Part shown: positions 38,901-51,100 of the stretch, one piece after another | How positions within the stretch are numbered: the stretch's first letter is position 1 | How the letters are laid out: each line of letters starts with the position of its first letter | DNA from: Chaetorhynchus papuensis | Taxonomy: Eukaryota > Chordata > Aves > Passeriformes > Rhipiduridae | Direction: 5' to 3' | DNA length: 64,000 bases | Assembly (NCBI GenBank): GCA_013396525.1 | Contig: VWYX01000911.1 | Coordinates: 62,001-126,000, forward strand | Made by a program: the position numbers and the translations under genes | The notes under the pieces: generated by a model | What the model was told of the DNA's origin: nothing | Seen by the model: the letters and a program-made list of their open reading frames with translations, nothing else | Databases searched by the model: none

Positions 38901-40400
38901 TCAGGAGAGTTTAAGAAAGTGCCTGCTTGTCTTTTTTGTCTTTTTTTTTTTTTTCCATAGAAATAGTCATAATAAAATGCCACAGTAAATCTGGACTTAT
39001 TCCACTGCCTTTGAAGGAGCTAATCTGCATTTACCCCTGTAATATTGAGCTGAAATCCAGCTCCATGGGACTACTTGTGTGCAAAATTTGGTCCTTGTAA
39101 AATCTCATAAAATTGTTTAACAGCTACCACATAAATAGGAATGAAAATATAACCCTCAGCTGAAATCTAAGCAATTGATGATATTTTTTAGCATCATGCT
39201 CTAGAGCAGGAAAAGCATTTCAAAAGCTGGGTCAGCTCTCAAAATTACAGTTTAATTTTGGTTTCCCGCACTAATCAAGCTGTATTAGCATTAGTGACTG
39301 CTGGTCTTTCCCCTCTCCCCTTTCCCCCAGGTCTGGTATATTGATGGAGCAAAAAGAGATAATGAATTGGACAGTCTGGTATAAACAAACCAAACAGATG
39401 CCTCTGCAAAGATTTGAAAGGGACATTGCTTCACCTTCCCCAGCAGAGAGAGCACAGCTCCAAAAACAGATCAAAGGATTTGGCGGAAGGTTCAAAGGGA
39501 AAAGACGATGATTTTCGCAGTTTAATTTTTACCTTTTAATCCTTTCTTCTTTCTTTATATTGCAATCTCTCTTTTCTCCCTATCAGTGAGTTTGCTCTGG
39601 AAAAATGCCCCTCTGTTGAGGTCTTAACTGAAGGACAAAACTTGACAAGTCAGAGGTCAAAATTCATTCAGCTCTCTCCTTATCCAGTCTTTTGTCTGGA
39701 ACCAAAAATATTATTTTCCTAGTATTTGAGAGTCTAACTGTTGTCTCTTCCAGCAGTTTCTGGGACACTTGTATTTTGGATGCTTGTCAAAACCTGCTTC
39801 TCTCCCTTGCAACGGAGACCATGGCAGTTCCCATGCCTTGTAGATGGGGACATGTATTCAATTTAATCCACAAAACTTTAGGTAGGTAGGAGAGCTCCTA
39901 AATCACTGCTGTGGTGAGTTCACAGCAGCACCAAGTAAAAGGCACAGGGAACTAATGACAGCACAAGCTGGGAATGGCAATTAGAGATCTTAGAAAAGAA
40001 ATAGGAGGCAGCAGTAATATAGGTAAAAAATGGATATAGGACCAGAACCCCTTAACCAGCCTGACAGTTGCATCTCTGCCTGTAAACAACAAACCAATTA
40101 TTCAGAGCAGCCATTAAAAGAACAGCTAAAAGCTTAGAACTTACTGAGAAAGGCAGAGGATGATAAACTGTTTTTGTCTTGGAAAGCAGACTCCTCTTTA
40201 TTTCAATGTCAGTCAGACTTACTTCTTTGCTCAGAGAATACTGAAAACAAAACACAAGGTTTCAACTCCTTGATCAGGAACTACTTGTGTTAGAATATGT
40301 AAGAGGAGATTAAACTGCCACAAAGCATCAAGAGAAAAATCTTTTATTCTTTTCTAATTTTTTCTCTTTTTTTAATCTATGTAACACTGCAATGTAAATT
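32912..40400. other. Gene-free intergenic DNA
   Basis: No gene was recognised. It holds a (TA)n patch at about 36914-36927, a hairpin at 38107-38163, a poly(T) run at 38941-38954 and a possible regulatory segment at 34321-34400. A stretch at about 38980-39110 (CTGGACTTATTCCACTGCC, then AGCTGAAATCCAGCTCCATG) has the flavour of very old amniote repeats but could not be assigned. Confidence 0.5.
38107..38163. repeat. Imperfect inverted repeat (hairpin)
   Basis: Outer arms TTACTAAGCT (38110-38119) and AGCTTAGTAA (38151-38160) are perfect reverse complements; allowing one mismatch they extend outward by about three bases. Inner arms ATTCTCT (38131-38137) and AGAGAAT (38144-38150) are also perfect, closing a 6-base loop. 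An 11-base one-sided bulge separates inner and outer stems. Such a bulge argues against a microRNA precursor. Confidence 0.75.
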
Positions 40401-40433
40401 AAAAAAAAAAAAAAAAGAAAAAGAAAAGAAAAG
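40401..40433 (+). repeat. A-rich tract
   Basis: Sixteen consecutive A residues are followed by A-rich sequence broken by single G residues to 40433. Confidence 0.85.
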
Positions 40434-41240
40434 GTTTATCAGGATTAACAGGCTGAGCATAGATGTTTAAGGTGTTAAGCTCTAGGTGGGGAGCAGACTG
40501 CCTTACATCCCTTTTCCAGTAGGTGGCAAGTCTGGTCATCAAGTCAAGTCTTGCAGGAGTGCTGGAGGGACTTCAGGGAGAGCAGTTGGTTGGGATCCCC
40601 GTCTGGTAATCAGAGGAAGAAACACAAAGGAAAGTCTGTAAACAGCAGATAGCAATGAAATGGGACAGTCTGAGGCTTCAGGTGTCCTATGTGGTGTTTG
40701 GGGTGGCATGAGGGACCATTTCTTTGAGCCCTAGAAGAGTTGTCCACAAGAGAATAAGGAGGGTTCGGTGTAAGTGTTCCCATGCATGTTTAGGCCAGTA
40801 CCAGCACAAGCACCCATGGCTGGTCTGTGGGACAACATGTGGTGTCAGATGTTGGTCACCATCGGCCCACAAGCGCTGCCTCAATGCTCTCTTCGGTTTG
40901 CTGGTTTTCCTGAAGTCATCGATGTCCCTCAATGGAAAGGTGACTTCTATGCACTGTGGGAAGCCTTCCTTTTTATTAGGCTGCCTCAGGGCTCAGCATG
41001 GAGTCAAATCTGTCCTGAGCTGTGGCTCTGAAAGTAAAAGGAAAGCAACACCAAAGGGGAAGCCAAATGCCACAGCCTGTACTACTTTCAGAAAACAAGA
41101 AGTACGTCCATTTGCACTAACGCTAACCAGGTGCTCAGCAAATACCGAAACCTATTAAAATCTAATGGTGTCCTTTAAGACCCTCTTTGCACTGTCAATA
41201 AAAAGAGTTGAGCAATGGTGACCCAGATCTCTCTTCTCCA
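40434..41240. other. Unassigned region richer in GC and open frames than its surroundings
   Basis: Three long overlapping frames occur here: plus 40724-41158 (144 codons), plus 40774-41031 (85 codons) and minus 40687-40932 (81 codons). CpG dinucleotides are more frequent than in the flanking desert (for example near 40765, 40862-40874 and 40918). None of the three translations shows a domain I recognise. It begins directly after an A-rich tract. An unrecognised transposon, an old retrocopy or an untranslated exon are all possible, and I cannot choose between them. Confidence 0.3.
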
Positions 41241-44200
41241 CAGACACTACAGTGAACAAAACAGTCTCCATTTACCTAAGCTCTCTCAAAAGACCAGCTA
41301 ATAAAAGCCCTCAGCATTCTGTGTTTGCATTTATTTATTCACATTCCCTAAAATCCTGCAATTTATGGAATAGGAGGCTGCTACTTGGCACACATCTCCC
41401 CTTACAATCTGCTCTGCACAAGGCTATTTCAGTAAATAAGACAAAGAGAAGATCCCTTCTCTTAGGGGCTGCTTGGGCCCAGGTTAACTGCATAAAATAT
41501 ATCCCACCACAGAAAGTAAAATCTAGGCAGAAACAGGCTGGGCCTCCATGAATTCTAAACAATTTTTCTCTACAGTCTTTTCTCTTAAGAGCTGTTGAAA
41601 CGAAAGTCTTGTTACTAAACTGGGGAGAAAGAAGCATTTATCTACCACTGTCAAATAATGAAAATTTGAGTACAAAACTGGACTATACAAAGATGTTAAA
41701 TATACAGATAATCTTGACAGCCCACTATTTATTCTCCTTCCTAAAATTAACTTCTAAGAATGTGATTATGTTCTAGGTACATGACCAGTGGCAGGAGGAG
41801 AAATATTGTTGCCTGTAAGCTATAAAAATCCAGGGATTTTTATGCTTCACAGAGGAAGTAAATGCTACTGACTTATGTACCAACTGAGAAGAGGGGAGTG
41901 AGTCAGCACATTGGAGGAATGGACCTCCACTCTCCATCATTCTGTGCCTGAGGATGATGGGTGCAAGGTTGGAAACAAGCAAAAGCTCCTCATTTCTTGC
42001 CTCTGTGCAAGCAAGGCAGTCCCATGGCTCACTTATGAGGTATTACTAATAAAAACACCTCTGTGAAGGAGCAAAGTATTTGGTCATGACAATCTATACT
42101 TCAGCAGAGTATGGAAATTACTGTAGTAGAAAAGGTTTAAATAAAATGAAAGGCCTTATTATAAATGATAGTAATTTTTGGAGGGGAAAAAATGGTGCTC
42201 AAAAAACAGTCCTTACTGTTTACATTCCAAGGAGCCAGAATTAGTTGTCTTCCCTGTAGGCAGTTTAAGTTGAAAGGGCAAGGATTCCATAAACATTGTG
42301 ACTAAACTGCCCTTTAACGTCTCAGAGATGGTGACTGAGCATAAAGGCACTTTGAAAGAGGTGTCTAGGGGACATGAATGTTTTCACTGCCTCTGTGGAG
42401 TATCTTCTCTAAATAAAGGAATTCAGTCTCAAATCGTGCTACCAGCATCTTTTATTAACTTTGGTGAATGACTGAATTCAGTGTTTATCAATCTGAAATG
42501 GAAAAAAGCATGAAAATGCACACTGGTACTATTGCCTGCTGACACATTCAGACACTATGGCCCCAATTTTCAGTGCCTGCATGTAGCTTCCTACTGTTTC
42601 GTTCTTTCTTCTTTGGCCAGCTGCATCACACACTCCTGAATCATCTTTTAGAGCAGTTTTCAGACTGTCCTAGCACCAAGCTGCAATGAAGAGCATCACC
42701 AGAAACAAGGACAGACATGCCCTGAAGTCTTAGCTGTGCCGTGCCGCACTCAGTTGCACCCCTGGAGTCCTAGAAGTGGCAGTGAAGATATGTTACCTGT
42801 CCTAAACCATGGAGAAGTCATGTCCTATATAGCAATAAGGTCTTGGAACCACTCATGCCCATGATGTAGGATCTAGCAGGAAAATATTATCATTTTATAG
42901 CTTAATTTCAGTAAGTGACCCTAAACTGATTGCATTTTCACTCCTATCATCTAATTTAGGAGTTAGGCAGTGCCATCCTCACAGTATTGGCAGGATCAGC
43001 TGGAAAGGACAAGCTGTAAGTAAGGGACATGGGTGCAAGAGCTTGTGCAGCAATACACCCATGGTAGACTTGTGGCACCGTGGTGACAGGGGCGGCCAAC
43101 CTGGTGCCTGAGGGTGGGGGCACATACCAGTGCAGGAAAGAGGGACAAGGCTGACCTGGCAGGTTGCTGGGAAAGCTCAGTGGCTTTGGCTTTCTTATCA
43201 GAAATTACTAAAACTTGAAATATTTTAGTTTGCTGTTAGGGGAAGGAGGACACATCCCAGCAGCCAGCGTGCAGCATACTCATTGCATCAGGAAATGAGT
43301 GGCTGACATAAGCCTGTGTTTTTGCAGCAGGATTTAAAGGCACGTTTGATTTTAACCCACTATCTGATCATTCAGTTGTCAGATTATAAATGTATGAACT
43401 GCAACAGGGTGGGCAATGCTAGCCTGACCCAAGCTGATCTGAGCTGTGTCTCGACCTGCTTATAAATACCCTTTCTGAACTGCATTATCCAGTGTCATAT
43501 GTCAAAGGTCTCCTCTGAGAGTGCCAAGTCATATTCTTACACGTTCTTCATCCACTTTGTTCATGGAAGGCCTTTAAACTGGATGGAGAGGCAGGTCATG
43601 CTCACTTCTGCATTTAAAAGAGAAGTAAATGCAAGTAACAATTCAGCCAGTGCTCCCAGACAGGCCAGTGCCCCTTGAAAGGGCATCCTGCTTTGTCACA
43701 TTAATGAGCACCTTTGCTCAGTGAGAAAGAGCATCCACTGCCAACAGTCATGGTGGTGCTCTTTGTGATATTATTGGAAAAGGAAAGAGACCCTTAAGCT
43801 ACTAGTTTGATTTAGGCTGATGACCAAGGCCAACTTTCCGCCAGATTCCCTGTCAATCAGATGAAAATGGTGCTGTATCTCAAAAATGGTGCTGCATCTC
43901 AAATCTTCACCCATTTAGCTCTCCAGGACCAGCGGATTTTTGATACACCTACCGGATAAGAAGCCAACAGCTTCAAAATCAGAGCTTCCTCTGCCTTTAT
44001 ACCTAGTGTACCTGTTAGGGCACAAATTCTAGAACCTTGACCATCAAAGAAGAAAATTAATGTCATTCTGCATCAGACAAAGGATGGGGGAGGAAGCACA
44101 TTTTGCACACTCCCATCAATATTTAAAGGGCTCTTTTTAAATTTACACTTCATGATTACTGTGACCTCTATAATAACTTACATTCCAGTTCTTCCAATTT

Positions 44201-45000
44201 CAGCAGGAATGAGACATGTCAAAGGAAACAGAGGTTTCAGGAAATGATTCAGAAATTGGTACTATTACTTGTATCTGTTGAGGCTTGTTCTTTAAAGCTA
44301 TATGTTTATTTTTGAAATCCAGCATATAAATATCTGCTAAGTGTCATCTCACTTTACCAAGTTTACCATGGCTGGAAAATACAAGGGAGGGGAAAGTGGT
44401 GGGTTTGTTGTGCTGCATCTCAAAACATTAAGAGGAAAGATCATTTTACACCTGAAGCTTACTGCAGTTCAGAAGAGATGACCCAGATTGAATGTCCTTA
44501 CATTCAAAGAGCAAACTTGTAGATTTCTAAAAAATATTTTTAGAATATTTCCTTTTCCCCCTTGCTCTTTTAAATCCTTTTTAAACTTCCTGGTTTTCTG
44601 GTTATGTTAGATGTCAGCCAGCCTCACAAGAATTCTTGACATGTTTCTCTAAAGTGACCTTTATCTTACACTGAACAAAAAGCTTCAGAGAGTAAATATA
44701 AGGTCTTCCTTACCATTTCCATGTTTATCTTGCTGTAGGCTGCATCTGATCACAAAATTAACACCACCCCCTCTTCACAGGAATTTTTCTTATTTAGAGA
44801 AAAGGCAAGTAAAACAGCACAGCAGAATCAAGTCATAACAGATACTGAGTGCACAGTGCCTCTCCCAGTCAGTACTGAATCACTTCCTCGGTGCTAGGAG
44901 AAAGGGGCATCAGGTTGCTGAAGGTGCCTGACTTCAGAAGAAACCAACTAAGGGAGACATTGAAATTGTCGTATTTGTTGAAAAGGACACAGAGAGGGGA
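41241..45000. other. Gene-free intergenic DNA
   Basis: Nothing beyond a 19-bp tandem duplication at 43864-43901 could be supported. Open frames are at most 100 codons and unremarkable. Confidence 0.5.
43864..43901 (+). repeat. 19-bp tandem duplication
   Basis: AAAATGGTGCTGTATCTCA is followed directly by the same 19 bases with a single T-to-C difference. A partial echo, GCTGCATCTCAAA, recurs near 44412. Confidence 0.85.
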
Positions 45001-45066
45001 AAAAAAAGCCCCAACAACCCCCCCCACCCCAAAAAAAATTCCCAGACCAAACCAACCAAAACAAAC

Positions 45067-45106
<40 letters not shown>

Positions 45107-45160
45107 AAAATAACAAAAGAAAACCAACAAAAACCACAAACAAACAAACAAACAAACCTA
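45001..45160 (+). repeat. Low-complexity block with (TAAC)9
   Basis: A- and C-rich sequence is followed by nine perfect TAAC units at 45071-45106 and a (CAAA)n run at about 45136-45157. The 60-codon frame that runs into it is a by-product of the base composition. Confidence 0.9.
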
Positions 45161-48100
45161 AAAACAAAGACCTCCAGGAATTTGTATGGCTAACAGTTGC
45201 TTTTATTTTTTACACTACAGAGTGTAGGCCATTTTGGAGGCTAGAAATTAAAGCTAGAATAACTGAGGGCAAATTATCAACTACTACAACTTCCAGAAGA
45301 TCATCCTATATGACACCCACAGACCAACGACCTTAGAAACCCTGCAGAACCATGCTCAAGGGCTTCACTTTTACCCTAGCTCACCTCCCTGGGACTTTCA
45401 GCATGCAGGTGCTGATGGGAAAACTCCTGCAGGCCACAAAGCTTGGGCTCATGCCCCACAAATTGCATTTGCAGTGGGATCCTCTGGCCCTGTAGGTGAA
45501 ACAGTAACCAGAGGAAGAGAAAACATCTGTCCCAACATCTTAAACCAACTACTGTCCTTTATTTTAGAGGGATGTGATGAACCGGAACTGCTGGATCTTA
45601 CAGTGTGTCAAACATGGAGTGGCCACAGTACAGTGGGAGATTAATTGTGCCACACGTGCAGCTTGCACAGTAGTTCTGCAAAAGGCCTGTTCTTGCACTA
45701 GCTAAAGTGATGACTCTTTCACCACAGAGAGCAGCAGAATGGAGACCAGGCTCTGTGCTTGCAACTTTTGGATTCCTTCTGCTGAAATAGGCCACATACA
45801 GACAGTGTTGTCATTTTTTATTAATCACAGGTAACATAATTCTGGTCACTGCTATAGGCTGTTTTGTTGCTATATATAATATTGCAACTTTCACACAATT
45901 TTTGCAAAGCAAAATGAGACTGAGGAACTAATCCCCTTCAAAACGTCTTAGGGCTTTGAGGAAGAGAGCTTTATCTATGTGTCTAGAGGCTAATTGTTCA
46001 AGTCCCAGCTGTTCTGCCAACTGTGGTTAATATTTCTCTGCCCTTCACAACCCAAGACATTACATTCAATTGCACAGTAAGTATTATTCCCCAGTTCTGC
46101 AGAAGAGGGAATTCTAAAAGTGATTTGGACAGCACTGAAACCAGGACTCACAGGCCAGTATGGCTCCCACACAGACTGACAGGCCAATTCCGATGTTTCT
46201 AGAATAATTTTCTTCCTATATATTAATCTAATATGTGACTTCAAGATTTGTGTTAATATATGTTTTACTGTTGTACATTTTTGGCTTTGACTGAAACCAT
46301 CCAGCTCTTTGAGGACAAGCTGTGGCAGCCTCCTGGCTTCACTGGGATTGTGCATCTCAGGCTGCAGCATGTCCTTCAGTGGCACGCCACCTCAAATCAG
46401 TACACAAACTGGGGTGCTTACTGCTGCTCCTGACAAGGGTGGCACCTGACAAGAATGAAGAAATAACATTAAGCACCCTTTGAACCGGGCAGCTTCACTG
46501 GTATTCCCAGAAACAAGGTGATTGGGTCTGTGCAAAATCCAAAAAAGATAAGGACTTAATATAATAAGCCTCTTCCCAGAACACAAAGTGTGGCAAATGA
46601 ATGATACAGCCTGTCACCTCTTGATACCAAATGAAATCCTGCCTGGCTCAAGCAGGGATTAAAATTTATTCCTCACTAATTGATGTTTGGAGTCAGCACA
46701 CTAGATTAATTAGTCTCAGCTCCAGCTTCTGCTTCATGTATTTGCCTGCAGAGCTTTGAGGTATTTTTTTTAGGTCAGACACAAATTCTCACCGTGTGTT
46801 TGTGCAATGCCAAGCACAAGAGAGTGCACAGCCCCCCAGAAAGCTCCTGGTAGGAAATCCACCACTGTGACTGCAACCAACTAGGTCTGAATTCAGAACA
46901 CTGGCAAACTTACTATAATTTTACCTCCCAGGGTCAGGCTGGTGGGAGTGCACAGAACAGCAGGTAGACAAAGAAACAGGATTATTATCATTTAATGTTG
47001 TGGACTTTGGTTTAATTTTGTGATAATCAACATTTTCCTGCTGGTAGTGGTGTAAAATTGCGAGCTACCATGATCAAATACATCCTTTGTCCCAAAGCAC
47101 AGAAAAATCAAATGTAATCACAACTGACGGAAACTACAGAAAAAGAAATCAATTTAAAGAGGCATCCCAGAGAATTTCAGTAGTTATTATGCCCACCCAT
47201 TTCCATATTTCTTCTTTCTAAAGTAGTGGTGACTGGAAAATGAAGTGGTTTAATTCCAAGCTGGGAGAAAAAGGCATATTGTGATTTTTTCAATTAATCA
47301 AAATTTTTGTAAAACAAGTCCACAGTCAAAACATGTTAATAAATTATAAATGTTTCCATTCCGTAATTTATGCAAAGACTTTTTAAATAGGAGCAAAACC
47401 CAAGGCACTGCATTCTGCAGCTGTTCAACAAGACATTTAAATGTTTTCCAAAATAATTCTCCTCACTTTAAAATAAAGTTTCTTCAAAGTAGAAGAAAAA
47501 ATGGGGGAAGAACTACCAGACAGGAATTTTTTCTTTACAAGAACTGCTTCAATAAAACATTTTTTTATTAGCTTTGAGTATGCATGCTTCTTTAAAATTA
47601 TCTGGAGAAAAAAGATGGACGTCAGAAGGACTGAATGATATTAGAATAAAATTCCAGTTAAAGAAGTACAACAGGCAGTTCTTTCTGATTTACTTAGTAC
47701 CATTCTTCCCTTTGGGGGACTGTTTACCCCCAACCAAAACAACCATCTCAGTTCACGAGAAATTCAAGACGAGCTGCTATAACAAACTGCCAATTGGAAT
47801 TCAGCCAGGATTTCAGCCTACTCCAAAAAGCAGCAATCATAAAAGTTTTACATTGGAAAATACATCCTGTTACTGTACTTTAGGGTTTCATATTATTCCA
47901 GCTATTTCTTCCATTACCAGCCCTCAGTCCACCAATTCTGTCTCAACAGCCTGCAAGTAAAGTTTTTTTCAGAATATCTCCATGTTGTACTCAAACTGTT
48001 TCCAGAGCAAAAATGTTGTTCTGGCATGGAATCTGTGAAGTACTTCTCCCTGCACAATCCCACCTTATGGCCATTACACATACGTGTTCCTGACCTTCAA

Positions 48101-51100
48101 CATAATAGAGGGAGCCAGTTACGATGAAGGGGACAACTGACACCACCTGAAGCCACCCTGCCATGTCCTCAGAAGGTCCCTGTATTCAAAACACATATTG
48201 GAGTCGTGTCCTCAGTCATTGTATTCACAAGGATTATATTTATCCTCTAACATTTCCTAAGTGAACATCGACAACTTTATCTCACTGCACAACTCAAAAA
48301 GATAGGGCTGTAGGCTCACATCTGTACTGTGTGTGCAGTAATCCTACAGGCACCACATAAAGGTGGTCCCAGCAGCAGCAGCTGGCTTTGTAAAGGAGGC
48401 TTGGCAGGGAAGTATTCAGTAGGGGTTTAGTTGTCTGAATTGGAAGCTGGAAAATGTGACCATAGGCAACTGCAGATAAGCTGGACTGGATGGGTCATGG
48501 ACTAAGAATTACTGGCAGAGTCCAAAAATAAATTTGATCGAGCAATACTCGAAGGTTTACAAAATGTCTCATAAAACTTTAATTTTTACAGTCTTCAGTC
48601 TTCACTACACTCAAAAGCGTAAGAAGGACAAGAGGAAGGAGTGAGATTTTGTTGCAGTCTCTCACCCCTTGCTATCCATGGAGCAAAGTGCAAATATTTT
48701 TCTCCGCTCTTCTGAGGTCAGGAAAGGGGGAAAGGGGTCTTTGTGCATTCTTGCTCCAGTACCAGCTTTTCTAACAGCTAATGCATAATACAAAGTTTAT
48801 CCTGACAAGTCATTTGAATATTGCTCTCTGAAAGCATGAAGCACTGCAGTTAAACCTACAGCACTGATAACATTGCTGTGTGCACTGGAGCCAATTCCCA
48901 GCTGCCAGAAGCTTTTCCAGGAGGTGCTCCTTCACAGTATTTGTAAACACCTACACACACCATTGAAGAGGATTACAGAGATTTATGAAAGGGGGGAAAA
49001 AGGCCTACAAAACAGAGCATTTTCTTATTAGATATGGTGGGGTTTTCTCCTTCTAGGGCTTTCATTTCTGGCAGAAATAGAAATAGAAATACGGTAAACA
49101 TGCTTTCTTGATTAATTGACTTGCAGCTGCTGGCAGATAAACTCACTTTATTTCACCCATCTGTTCTATCACCTATTACACTTAGAACAGCTATGTTCCA
49201 TATGATTTAAGGACATTTGAATATATTTCCTTATACTGAATTTTTGTACTTCACATTTTGCTGGTAAAACAGCAACGTGGAACATTGGCTAATAAGCATT
49301 GTGTAATTCTCAAATGGATTTAGTAAATCACTATTCTACTATGGTCTTCAGCAGACACAAATAGAAAGAACAAGGGAAAACACACGCAACATTTGTAATA
49401 AAATCACCCAAATTACTATCATTTAAAATGTTTATATAATACTAATACAGTGTTTGATCATGAGAGATAAGGAAGAATGAGTTGGAACAAAATTTTGAAA
49501 ACCTCAAGAGACTATAAAAATGATCCTTTGTATACAAAAGTCTAACCACATCACACAAAAGTGATTGTGGTGGTAAAAATAAGTGCATGACAGCTGATTT
49601 TTTCCATATGTATGTTATTTGCCACTAAGCACTCTATCAACATCAAACTGCTGCAGGATTGGGACTTAACTGCTATATGTTTACATCAACATTTACAGAA
49701 CAAAAAGTAATCCCTGTCTCACCCAAAACTTGCTTCTGGACCAGTCCTGGAAGCTTCTCACGTTGGGTCAGGACTTTCCTGTTGGAGGAGAGGTTCCTAT
49801 CACCAAGGTATTTTCCACTCGTAATTATATACATTGTATCTGGATTTGCTAAACAACAGGGCTTCAGACACTGTTTATTAAAGAAAAATAATATTTTATT
49901 TAAAAGAAATTCTGTACAACTTTCTGCTTCTGTCTTGTGTCTTCTACTTGGAAACCTCACTGTTTTAAAGCATCACCTCAGGGCCCAGGTTAATAGGAAC
50001 CATTTCCAATGGCACACCAAAAGCTAAATTTACAGACACCCAGCTACTCCATCACATAAAAGAGACCTTCAAGATTTGTTCAGCATGGCAATTATCCACA
50101 AGAGCCTCTGAAACATGTGCAGAGGCAGTTGATTTCAATATGAACCTGGCTTATTGTCTCAAAAAATCACATACCAGATGTATTAGTTTATGACTTAACA
50201 GTATTTCTCATTCTCTACCTCCCCTTTTTTCCTGCCACCTGAATTACAGACCCTTTGGACAGGATTTTGAAACTTTGGTTAGGCTATCTCCTTATACACC
50301 TTGACCAGTATATGGGGTTTGAAGGCCAAAATATCTTACATGGAAAGTTGATAGAACTGGGAGAAGCAGGTGCACTGCACTTTTCTCTGCTAAGGTTCAA
50401 AATAATCTGTTGTTTGTACTCTTAGAAACATAACGGCATAAGCAGCACTTGATTTGATTTACTTTTAATGGAAGACATGACACCAACTGACTCATGTATT
50501 TATAAAAACACACACACTCCCTTTTGATTTTACAGCACTCACTTGCAAGGATATGCTAAAGGAAATTCATTTTTTATATCAGATATCCAAACCCAGTATC
50601 TTTGGTTTGTTGTCACCAAGAACTGTAGAAACATGACTCTTTCCCACTACAGAAATATGTCTACTTTGCCAATGTTAAATAATTTCTGGCTTGGTTCTCT
50701 GAAAATATGATTACAAAAATAGTTCCTACTTCAGCAACAAATCCACTCTTGAAGTGTGATCAGAGTCACATTTTAGTGATAAAAGCAAATCTTCTTCCTG
50801 TCAGACTCTAGAGCTGTAACAGGTAAGAGCCCATGCTCAGGAATCCAAGGACAGAAGTCAGAAATATTATTAAATGAAATAGTAAAGAGTGGTGCCTTTA
50901 GGGTGCCAAGACCCCTGTATTCCCAGTGCATGGCAGTGGCAGTGCAGGGGCTCAGGGGTGCAGTGTGTCACTCAGAGACTTTATATCGTTGACTGTCATT
51001 TGTTATCAAGCAGAGATACGTGCAGCTGAGGCGTTGTTAACGAGGTATGAAGGCCACTTCTCCACACAGTCTCAGGATCAAAGTATTCTTGTTTACCTCT

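Noticed and set aside
40401..40433. A-rich tract as a retrocopy tail
   Set aside because: The unusual region lies to its right, the wrong side for a plus-strand tail, and a minus-strand copy would show poly(T) at this end.
45990..46385. 131-codon minus-strand frame as a gene
   Set aside because: It overlaps a possible MIR relic and has no recognisable domain or splice context.
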